Made by a program: the position numbers and the translations under genes. The notes beneath the pieces were generated by a model. That model searched no databases, had not been told where the DNA came from, and saw only the letters and a list, made by a program, of their open reading frames with translations. DNA of 46,992 nt from Marmoricola sp. (GTDB lineage Bacteria; Actinomycetota; Actinomycetes; Propionibacteriales; Nocardioidaceae): NCBI RefSeq assembly GCF_025965215.1, contig NZ_JAOPXI010000166.1:1-46992 (forward strand). The letters are read 5' to 3'. Positions 40,933 to 46,992 of this stretch are shown here, piece after piece. Numbering within the stretch: position 1 is the first letter of the stretch; each line of letters opens with the position of its first letter.

Positions 40933-42927
40933 GTGAAACCTGCCATTCGCCGTGCGCTGACACTGCTACTTCTGATGGTGCCACTCACCGCCGGGTTGGG
41001 TGTGGCATCGGCTTTCGCCAACGTCGAGCCGACGTGTTCGCAGACCGAGTCGACATCGTTCCCGGTGGCCGCCATTCAGACCAACAGCGCCCAGGGCCCG
41101 ACGAACGTCGATTTCGTGTCGAACTACTGCTTCGATGCCGACTCCGACCCACTGAGCATCGTCGGGGTCGCCAGTGCGCCGACGCACGGGACCCTGGTCG
41201 TCAAGCCTGCCGATCCAGCCAACGGTTTCGCTACCGATTATGTGGAGTACACGCCCACTACCGACTTCGTAGGGCGCGACGCCGTGACGGTCAGCGTGTC
41301 CGACGGCACCGCGACCGTTCCGGCAACCCTGTACCTGCACGTCGTCAGCCCGGACAACAACGTGGAGTGCGGCCCGACGTACACGACGGCGCAGAAGCGC
41401 GCCGACGAGACAGCCGGCATCCCGCTCAACTGCTACAACCCCAACGCTCCCGAGGCGATCACCTACGCGATCGACAGCGTCTCGCCCGTAGGTGAGGCCT
41501 CGCACGTGGTCCAGCAGGACGTCGACAACGGCGGCGGAACCCTCGTCCCCGGGTTGTCGTTCGACAACCAGATCGCGGCCTCACAGGTGACCGTGCAGGT
41601 GACCGCGACCGTGGGCACGAACTCCGACACCTTCTTCGTAGTACTCGACAACCAGCACGACCCGGCGTGCACGGCCGTCGACTCCGACGGCATCGCCGTG
41701 CTCGCGCAGCACTACTCGGACCACGCGGCTCTGACCCAGGACCTCGGGTGTGCCGATCCGGACGCGACTGCGCTGACGTACGGCACGCCGAGCTACCAGG
41801 TGCCGAACGACAACACCCCCGAGCCCGGCTCTCTGGTCATCGACCAGCAGACCGGGATCGCGACCTTCACGCCGACGAACCCGGACTGGACCGGCGTCGC
41901 GTTCTGGTCGGTCGATGTGTCTGACGGCAACAACGGCGCCACGAACTTCAACGTCGAGGTCAGCCGCTACCAGACCGCCGACGTCGCGACCACGGTGACT
42001 GCTCCGGCCAGCGTTGTCGTCGGGACCGACTACACAGTGCACCTGCGCATCCAGAACCACGGGCCCGATCCCGTGACCGGCAGCTACTTCGACCTTGCTC
42101 TGCCAGCCGGGTCCGTCCACGGCACCCTGCCCGCGGGGTGCGCCAGCCTTGCATCCTTCTACGTAGAGTGCTCCTACCCGGTGCTCGCGTCGCTGGCGGA
42201 CTTCACCGTCGACATTCCGGCGACGGCGACTGCTACGGCGAACACTGCCATCGGTTCGCGGCAGATCGGTGTGCAGTACGGAGCCGACAACTTCCGTGAC
42301 AACGTGCCGGCGAACGATGCCACCTCGGCCACGGTCGAGTTCCTTCCCCCGACGGTCGGCACCGCGGCCGCGGACGTCTACACCGGCAACGGTCTGCCGA
42401 ACACCTACAGCGCCGGCGCCGGGAACGACCGCGCTGACGGGGGTGGAGGCAACGACACCCTGATCATGGGAGGCGGAGCCGACTGTGCAGCCGGCGGTGC
42501 CGGGAGTGACTTCGTCGACCTCGGCACGGGCAACGACGTCGGGTACGGCGATGCCGGTCCGTGCGTCTCTTCGCTGCGGTCCGGGGCCACGTCGGCGGTC
42601 GCGGGCGGCAACGACCGGCTGTACGGCCGGGCCGGCGCCGACCGGCTGTACGGCGGTGCGGGCAACGACCTCCTCTATGGCGGCATCGGCAGCGACGTCC
42701 TCTATGGCGGCACGGGCAGCGACCTGCTCAGTGGCGGTGCGGGCAATGACCGGCTCTACGGCGGACCTGGCAAGGATCGCTTCGTCGGCGGTGGCGGGAA
42801 TGACGTCATCTATGCGCGCGACCACGTCGGCGGCGAGCTGATCAGCTGTGGCCCTGGCCGCGACACCGTCTATGCCGACCGGCACGACCGGGTCGCCCGT
42901 GACTGCGAGCGGGTGTTCCGACGCTGA
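40933..42927 (+). CDS. Secreted calcium-binding RTX-repeat protein with cadherin-like domains
   Basis: A 664-residue exported protein. A Sec signal (RRALTLLLLMVPLTAGLGVASAFA) is followed by cysteine-containing Ig or cadherin-like domains with a typical FVGRDAVTVSVSDGTA strand pair, a DUF11-like domain around residues 345-470 (VVVGTDYTVHLRIQNHGPD), and a C-terminal stack of RTX nonapeptides of the form GGxGxDxLY from about 558 to 630, which bind calcium outside the cell. I chose the GTG at 40933 because it follows AAGGAA and gives a good signal peptide. A terminator lies 21 bases after the stop. Confidence 0.9.
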   Translation: MKPAIRRALTLLLLMVPLTAGLGVASAFANVEPTCSQTESTSFPVAAIQTNSAQGPTNVDFVSNYCFDADSDPLSIVGVASAPTHGTLVVKPADPANGFATDYVEYTPTTDFVGRDAVTVSVSDGTATVPATLYLHVVSPDNNVECGPTYTTAQKRADETAGIPLNCYNPNAPEAITYAIDSVSPVGEASHVVQQDVDNGGGTLVPGLSFDNQIAASQVTVQVTATVGTNSDTFFVVLDNQHDPACTAVDSDGIAVLAQHYSDHAALTQDLGCADPDATALTYGTPSYQVPNDNTPEPGSLVIDQQTGIATFTPTNPDWTGVAFWSVDVSDGNNGATNFNVEVSRYQTADVATTVTAPASVVVGTDYTVHLRIQNHGPDPVTGSYFDLALPAGSVHGTLPAGCASLASFYVECSYPVLASLADFTVDIPATATATANTAIGSRQIGVQYGADNFRDNVPANDATSATVEFLPPTVGTAAADVYTGNGLPNTYSAGAGNDRADGGGGNDTLIMGGGADCAAGGAGSDFVDLGTGNDVGYGDAGPCVSSLRSGATSAVAGGNDRLYGRAGADRLYGGAGNDLLYGGIGSDVLYGGTGSDLLSGGAGNDRLYGGPGKDRFVGGGGNDVIYARDHVGGELISCGPGRDTVYADRHDRVARDCERVFRR

Positions 42928-42948
42928 GGCCGATGGCCTGAACGTTGT

Positions 42949-42995
42949 CGGCCCCGTTTCCGCCTTCACAGGTGGAGCGGGGCCGATCGCGTTTT
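42949..42995 (+). terminator. Terminator after the RTX-repeat gene
   Basis: CGGCCCCG pairs with CGGGGCCG (42949-42956 and 42978-42985) with further pairing inside (TCCGCC and GGTGGA). A run of five T follows at 42991-42995. Confidence 0.75.
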
Positions 42996-43168
42996 TGGCA
43001 CGGCGAGCCGAGTCGGCATTCAGGCCGACATCGAGTCGCCCGGGCGCGGGTGCCCTAGCGTCAGCACATGGGATCTCGCCGTCCGGACCGGTTGATGGGT
43101 GGCAGACCGCCCCGCGGCAGCGGCCGGGTGATCGACGCGCGAGCGCTCGAGATCCTCGGAGCGCCTCA

Positions 43169-44164
43169 ATGACGGTCGTCGCCGCGGTCCAACGCTGGCC
43201 ATCGCGGCTGAGCGGTTGGCTGACGGCCCACGAGGTCGAGAGGACAGGACGGACCGGAGCGACCGGGGCACTGCTGCGGGTCGCTTTCGTCTACCTGTTC
43301 GGGTTCGCATGGCCGATCTACGCCGCGATCCGCTACCTCACGTCGGCCCACGTCCGGGCCCTCGCCCATACCGCCACCGGCTGGTCAGTCCACAGCATCG
43401 TCGTGCTCTCCCTCACCGCTGTCGCCGCAGTCATCGCCGTGGCATTCCTGGCAAGGGAGGCCCCGTCCTGGTCAAAGCCGAGGGTGCCGGGCGCACGCTG
43501 GACCGCGGAACTCAAGGCGTTTGGGCTCGGCTGGTGCGCCATCCTGGCGGGCTCCATAGCCAGTGATCTGCTCGGGATCGGCGACTACCCACGCAGTCAC
43601 GCAGCCGCGTCGGCGTGGCCCAGTGCGGCTGGCGCCTTGTTCGCAGGGCCGGTTGAGGAGATCGTCGTCCTGGTCTCGCCGCTGGTGTTCCTGCGGGCCG
43701 CGAAGTGGCCGTGGTGGCGAGTCATCATCGCGGGCCTCGTGCTGCGCCTCGCGTATCACGTCTACTACGGCTTCCCTGCCGCCGGCCTCACCGTATGGGC
43801 GCTGGCGATGATCTTCATCTACCTGCGCCTTCACGCCATCCTTGGGCTGATCGTGGCTCACTCGTACTGGGACATGACAGGCACGGTCGGCGTCTACTGG
43901 TCGTCTGCCGGCGCTGGCCTGATGTTCTTTGCGCCGGTTCTCGGCCTCATCATCTGGGGCATCGTGACCGTGATCCGCTGGCTGATCCGCCGATATCACC
44001 GGAACCAGGCTGCCCTGATGGCGGCGGCCACTCCGATCGGTTGGCACCAGAACAGTGCCGGGTACTGGTGGTGGTGGGACGGACAGACCTGGATCGCGCC
44101 GCCGCCTGCACCCGCTGCCGACGCCGGATCTGACCCGCATGGAGCTTCTGGCTGGCATGCGTGA
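43169..44164 (+). CDS. CPBP-type intramembrane protease-like protein with DUF2510-like end
   Basis: A 331-residue membrane protein with about seven helices. The glutamate pair expected of CPBP/Rce1 proteases is in AGPVEEIVVLVSPLVF, but the usual arginine after it is absent, as in one actinobacterial subgroup; RLAYHVYYGFPAAG and VAHSYWDM supply the histidines. The soluble end (GWHQNSAGYWWWWDGQTW) is like the DUF2510 tail. Proteolytic function is uncertain. The ATG at 43169 has no clear ribosome binding site. The last codons before 44164 are followed in another frame by coding-like sequence. Confidence 0.78.
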   Translation: MTVVAAVQRWPSRLSGWLTAHEVERTGRTGATGALLRVAFVYLFGFAWPIYAAIRYLTSAHVRALAHTATGWSVHSIVVLSLTAVAAVIAVAFLAREAPSWSKPRVPGARWTAELKAFGLGWCAILAGSIASDLLGIGDYPRSHAAASAWPSAAGALFAGPVEEIVVLVSPLVFLRAAKWPWWRVIIAGLVLRLAYHVYYGFPAAGLTVWALAMIFIYLRLHAILGLIVAHSYWDMTGTVGVYWSSAGAGLMFFAPVLGLIIWGIVTVIRWLIRRYHRNQAALMAAATPIGWHQNSAGYWWWWDGQTWIAPPPAPAADAGSDPHGASGWHA

Positions 44165-44215
44165 GGCGATCGATCGCATGACCACGTCGCTTGCGTCCTA
44201 GACCGGCCCCGGCCG

Positions 44216-44464
44216 TCAGCGCGGGTTGATCATCCAGCCGGTGTCGGCGTCCGGCGGCGGCTGGTCATCAGCACGGCGCATGTCCTCGGGCATCGCGTAG
44301 GCGCTGTCCATGCTGTGCCGGTAGCGGCTCTTCGCGCGCATGCTCACGTATATGAGCAAGCCGATGCCGGCGAGTACGAGGAACGAGATCACGGTCGCCA
44401 CGGACCCGACAGTAGGGGCAATCTGACCCGTGGACTTGATGTCGCCGACACATCGCGGTGACAC
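44216..44464 (-). CDS. Small membrane protein of unknown function
   Basis: An 82-residue protein with one membrane helix (ATVISFLVLAGIGLLIYVSM) followed by a basic, then acidic and proline-rich cytoplasmic tail (DDQPPPDADTGWMINPR). The start is uncertain: GTG at 44464 is the longest option, and a GTG nearer the helix is possible; none has a good ribosome binding site. It is divergent from the cyclic-nucleotide-binding protein gene. No function can be given. Confidence 0.6.
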   Translation of the reverse strand: MSPRCVGDIKSTGQIAPTVGSVATVISFLVLAGIGLLIYVSMRAKSRYRHSMDSAYAMPEDMRRADDQPPPDADTGWMINPR

Positions 44465-44490
44465 GAGCAGGACATGCTTGAGCCTTCACA

Positions 44491-44496
44491 TACTCT
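44491..44496 (+). promoter_or_regulatory. Candidate -10 element for the cyclic-nucleotide-binding protein gene
   Basis: TACTCT, with GGAGG at 44503-44507 and the ATG at 44515. The leader would be only about 13 bases. Confidence 0.45.
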
Positions 44497-44514
44497 GGGT
44501 ATGGAGGTGCAGAC

Positions 44515-44922
44515 ATGAGAATCCACCGTGATCCGAAGCTGTCCGTGATCCGTCAGCTCGCACTCTTTGCGAACTGCTCGGAAGCCGAGATCCAGGAGAT
44601 CGCCGCGATCTCCGACGAGCTCTGGCTCCCGGAGGGCAGGGAGCTCACGCACGAGGGTGCGTACGGCCAGGAGTTCGTCGTGATCGTCTCGGGCACAGCC
44701 GAGGTCTACAAGCGGGGCAACCACGTCGCCACCCTCGGCCCGGGCGGCTTCGTCGGCGAGATCGCGCTGCTCACCGGTCGCCCCCGGACGGCGACGGTGG
44801 TCTCCACCTCGTCGGTCCTGGTGCTCGTGATCGCGCGGCACCGGTTCCTGTCGCTCGTGGACCAGCTGCCCGGCGTACGCGCGAAGCTCGACGAGGTCGT
44901 TCCTTTCCGTCAGGCCTCCTGA
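44515..44922 (+). CDS. Stand-alone cyclic nucleotide-binding domain protein
   Basis: A 135-residue protein made of a single cNMP-binding domain: LALFANCSEAEIQEIAAI at the start, GQEFVVIVSGTAEVYKRG, and the phosphate cassette GGFVGEIALLTGRPRTATV (about 82-100), with the Glu and Arg that bind cAMP ribose and phosphate. Unlike CRP there is no DNA-binding domain and no output domain, so it must act through a partner, perhaps the divergent small membrane protein. GGAGG precedes the ATG. Confidence 0.9.
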   Translation: MRIHRDPKLSVIRQLALFANCSEAEIQEIAAISDELWLPEGRELTHEGAYGQEFVVIVSGTAEVYKRGNHVATLGPGGFVGEIALLTGRPRTATVVSTSSVLVLVIARHRFLSLVDQLPGVRAKLDEVVPFRQAS

Positions 44923-44969
44923 GCGCGCTGGTTTCCCTGCGGGGCCGAAGAGGCGCACACTGGCAGTAC

Positions 44970-45191
44970 ATGACAAGCCTCCCTGGTCCACGGCGTCGCC
45001 ATCTCGCCAACAGTCCCTTCCAGCCCGACCCTGAGCCGGTCATCGAGACGTTCGCGGTCGGAGACATGGTGTCCCACGACGCCCACGGGCTCGGACGTGT
45101 GGTGGGGGCCGACGCGGGCGGGGTGACGGTCGACTTCCAGACGCGCACCGTTCGCATCGTGAGCCCGTTCACCAAGATGGCGAAGCTGTAG
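44970..45191 (+). CDS. Small CarD/Tudor-like domain protein
   Basis: A 73-residue basic protein. After a short basic N-terminus it has FAVGDMVSHDAHGLGRVVG followed by VTVDFQTRTVRIVSPF, the pattern of the Tudor-like fold shared by the CarD N-terminal domain and by the C-terminal RNA-polymerase-binding part of UvrD/PcrA helicases. It may bind RNA polymerase, which is inference. No Shine-Dalgarno is visible. Its end lies 12 bases from the convergent transpeptidase gene. Confidence 0.75.
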   Translation: MTSLPGPRRRHLANSPFQPDPEPVIETFAVGDMVSHDAHGLGRVVGADAGGVTVDFQTRTVRIVSPFTKMAKL

Positions 45192-45192
45192 C

Positions 45193-45213
45193 CGGCCCTC
45201 GGCTCACGGGCCG
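45193..45213. terminator. Possible bidirectional hairpin between convergent genes
   Basis: CGGCCC (45193-45198) pairs with GGGCCG (45208-45213) around 9 bases. It spans the ends of the CarD-like and transpeptidase genes. There is no T-run on either strand, so its role as terminator is weakly supported. Confidence 0.3.
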
Positions 45214-45917
45214 ATCGCGATGACCGGCAGCAGGTCCGGCTGCAGGCGGTGGAGTGCGGATCTCAGGAAGCCGGCAGGTGCGGACACGCACCCCGCCGTC
45301 GCGCCGGTGCCGTTGACGTGGAGGAAGATCCCGGCACCCCGGTTGCGGACCGGGTTGTCGTAGTTGAACGACGTGACGATCGCCATCTGGTACTCGGTCG
45401 GGTAGTCCGCGAGCCGCTCGGATCCATTCAGGCGCTCGGGGTCCAGCCACCACCGGAACCCGCCGGCGTACCGGCTCCGCCAGCGGTTGTAGTACGGCGA
45501 GCGGTTGTCCTCGACCCAGTACGACTGCGGTCTGATCCGGCGGTACGGCAGCCGCCAGCCGCTCGCGTCGGCTCCAGTACCGAAGGCCGAGATCAATCGG
45601 TACGTACCGACCGGGGTGGTGCCGGTCCCCTGGTGCCGCTGGCTGGCCACGACCAGCCCGCCGTAGCCGATCCTGGCCCTGCCCGAGACCAGCGGCCGCA
45701 CCCACCGACCGTCGCCGAGGCGGCGCCAGAACGCGATCCGGGCATGGCTGCCGGAGGTCCGGTTCACGGTGATGACTTGTCGTGTCCCCGGTTCCAGCTG
45801 CACCGCGACACCGCTCAGCGTGATCGTCGTCGGCGGCTGCGATGCGGCACCGGCCGCGGGCAGCACGAAGGCGGCCAGTGCCATCGCCACCAGCACAGTG
45901 CTTGCGGGGATCTTCAT
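45204..45917 (-). CDS. Exported L,D-transpeptidase (YkuD family)-like protein
   Basis: A 237-residue protein with a Sec signal (MALAAFVLPAAGA). The YkuD catalytic motif is FLHVNGTGATAGC, with His200 and the nucleophile Cys210. It would cross-link or attach peptides of peptidoglycan outside the membrane. The TPVGTYRLISAFG strand upstream is also typical of YkuD domains. An N-terminal domain of about 50 residues is of no known type. No neighbouring cell-wall gene is seen. Confidence 0.9.
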   Translation of the reverse strand: MKIPASTVLVAMALAAFVLPAAGAASQPPTTITLSGVAVQLEPGTRQVITVNRTSGSHARIAFWRRLGDGRWVRPLVSGRARIGYGGLVVASQRHQGTGTTPVGTYRLISAFGTGADASGWRLPYRRIRPQSYWVEDNRSPYYNRWRSRYAGGFRWWLDPERLNGSERLADYPTEYQMAIVTSFNYDNPVRNRGAGIFLHVNGTGATAGCVSAPAGFLRSALHRLQPDLLPVIAIGP

Positions 45918-45931
45918 CCCCCGATCAAACC

Positions 45932-46207
45932 TCAGTGCACGGACTGTTGGTAACAGGCGACGTCGTACTGGGACTTCTCGGAGTAGTGCTGGCCGCCGAT
46001 CCCGCCGGCGCCGCTGTTGATCCCGGGCTCGTTGAACGGCGATCCCGGGCTGTTGGCGGCGTGTCCGGGCGTGTTCGGCTCGACCAGCTGGCAGGACTGG
46101 TCAGGCTGTCCGGGGCCTCCCGGCGCCCGGTCTGCGAGCGCGGGGCTCGCAGACAGCAGACCGAGGGCTGCAGCGAGTGTCACGGTGGCGATGATGCGTC
46201 TCGACAT
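45932..46207 (-). CDS. Small secreted protein of unknown function
   Basis: A 91-residue protein with a Sec signal (MSRRIIATVTLAAALGLLSASPALA) and a mature part rich in Gly, Pro and Asn (GGPGQPDQSCQLVEPNTPGH), ending SQYDVACYQQS. The two cysteines (in QSCQ and VACY) could form a disulfide. A strong AAGGAG precedes the ATG on the minus strand. It lies 45 bases downstream of the anti-sigma gene in the same direction and may be a target of, or belong to, that operon. Confidence 0.78.
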   Translation of the reverse strand: MSRRIIATVTLAAALGLLSASPALADRAPGGPGQPDQSCQLVEPNTPGHAANSPGSPFNEPGINSGAGGIGGQHYSEKSQYDVACYQQSVH

Positions 46208-46252
46208 GATGACTCCTTTCCTCAGGTAGCACGGTCGGTCACGACGGATGGT

Positions 46253-46939
46253 TCACCCGTGTGCGAGGTCCAGTACGGTCGTGCCGGCAGCGTCGCGGAC
46301 CTCGAGGTCCTTGATGTCGCTGGACTTCGTTGCCGTGGAGCCGGCGACATGGCTGGTCTGCCCGGGCAGCGCCCTCCAGGAAGCCATCCGCTCGGTGGTG
46401 CCGTCGGAGCGCACGACGTAGATGGCGAACGTGGCGCCGGTGTAGTCGCTGGCCGATGCGCCGTACGCGCAGGTCAGGTCCACACGCGTGCCCCAGGCCA
46501 CGGGCGTCAGCGAGACCCAGCCGGAGATTGACCGGGCTCCGATCGGCGTGAGTTGCCGGGCCGCCGAGGTCGGCGGGCTCGCCGTCGGCGATGATCCTGA
46601 GTCGTGACCCGCGAACCCGGCCACACCGACGGCAACCGCCGCCGCGACGGACGCGGCGACGAGGCCGCCTGTCACCCAGGTACGCCGGCGCCGCGCCTGT
46701 CCGGCCCGGCGCAACAGGCCGGGCAACAGCGTCTCGGGCAGCGGGGTCGGGACCTCGGCCGGGTCGAGCAGCCCTACGGGCACCCGGGCCAGCAGGCCGG
46801 GGAGGCCGGCCAGCTCGCGAACCGACGCTGCGCACGCGGCGCAGCCCGGGAGATGGCGCTCGAAGGCGAGCCGGTCATCCGGGGTCAGCGCGCCGAGGAC
46901 GTACGCACCGTCTTCGTGCTCGTGCCCGCAGCTGGTCAT
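46253..46939 (-). CDS. Anti-sigma factor with zinc-finger (zf-HC2) domain
   Basis: A 228-residue single-pass membrane protein. The N-terminal ZAS motif is H-x3-C-x2-C in HLPGCAAC (about 29-36), following an EDGAYVLGALTPDDR helix. One membrane helix (TWVTGGLVAASVAAAVAVGVAGFAG region, about 87-110) leads to an extracellular domain (about 110-228) that may be the sensing part. It should hold its ECF sigma factor inactive. The ATG overlaps the sigma factor stop (ATGA), so the pair is coupled. Confidence 0.92.
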   Translation of the reverse strand: MTSCGHEHEDGAYVLGALTPDDRLAFERHLPGCAACAASVRELAGLPGLLARVPVGLLDPAEVPTPLPETLLPGLLRRAGQARRRRTWVTGGLVAASVAAAVAVGVAGFAGHDSGSSPTASPPTSAARQLTPIGARSISGWVSLTPVAWGTRVDLTCAYGASASDYTGATFAIYVVRSDGTTERMASWRALPGQTSHVAGSTATKSSDIKDLEVRDAAGTTVLDLAHG

Positions 46940-46992
46940 GCCCCCACCCCCATCTCCTCGAGTGCGAGCCGCAGTGCACGCAACGCGTAGTG
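46936..46992 (-). CDS. ECF sigma factor, C-terminal end (partial)
   Basis: Only 18 codons and the stop are present, reading HYALRALRLALEEMGVGA, the end of region 4 in sigma-70-family ECF factors. The TGA overlaps the start of the anti-sigma gene (ATGA). The rest lies outside the window. Confidence 0.85.
   Translation of the reverse strand, partial: HYALRALRLALEEMGVGA

Noticed and set aside
42600-42800. Short tandem repeats rich in GGCGG and GACC
   Set aside because: They are the coding sequence of RTX nonapeptides, not a DNA-level tandem array.

Overview
The window is high-GC actinobacterial DNA. Codon use is strongly G/C-ending, GTG starts and 4-base ATGA/GTGA gene overlaps are common, and several genes look leaderless. 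A three-gene pntAA-pntAB-pntB set, a tadA gene with its actinobacterial partner protein, a HelD-type helicase, an ECF sigma/anti-sigma pair and short palindromic interspersed repeats together suggest a Nocardioides-like member of the Propionibacteriales. The genus is inferred from gene content and from memory of such genomes, not measured.

Layout. 1-838: the end of scoA and a complete scoB (3-oxoacid CoA-transferase). 839-1307: the longest gene-free stretch. 1308-8951: a Tat-exported DUF6916-like protein, a GNAT enzyme, three tandem phage-tail-collar-domain proteins and a 1725-residue secreted beta-helix/Ig-repeat protein; this is the best candidate here for an undescribed surface system. 8945-12664: two repressor modules with visible operators, namely HxlR with a membrane protein and a divergent NAD(P)-binding protein, and ArsR with a divergent MFS exporter. 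12712-15526: flavodoxin-like protein, sirtuin, DUF4333-like lipoprotein and VIT-type metal transporter. 15595-18916: proton-translocating transhydrogenase operon and a small membrane protein. 18927-20385 (minus strand): upp and a SIMPL protein. 20491-21580: tadA partner, tadA and tRNA-Ser(CGA), followed by a clear terminator.

22094-23538 is a two-gene operon of an amidohydrolase and a thiol (cysteine-type) dioxygenase. 23611-30260 is an oxidative lipid/ketone cluster: two proteins of unknown function, an HSL-type hydrolase, an SDR, a diiron ferritin-like protein, a Baeyer-Villiger-type flavin monooxygenase and a MerR regulator. Its two promoters carry the same palindromic motif. 30266-32350 (minus) is a secreted arylsulfotransferase-like protein. 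32436-36880 has a MoxR ATPase/CoxE-like VWA pair followed by HelD. 36901-42927 has a secreted CocE-type hydrolase, zwf and a secreted RTX-repeat protein. The right end has a CPBP-type membrane protein, a single-domain cyclic-nucleotide-binding protein, a small Tudor/CarD-like protein, an L,D-transpeptidase, a small secreted protein, and an anti-sigma factor with the end of its sigma factor.

Two redox themes recur. PntAB/PntB and Zwf both make NADPH, and several NAD(P)H users (flavin monooxygenase, SDR, flavodoxin-like protein) lie in between. Regulation is unusually readable: perfect palindromes sit at the hxlR, arsR, pntAA, amidohydrolase and lipid-cluster promoters, and a hairpin appears to cover the ribosome binding site of the RTX gene.
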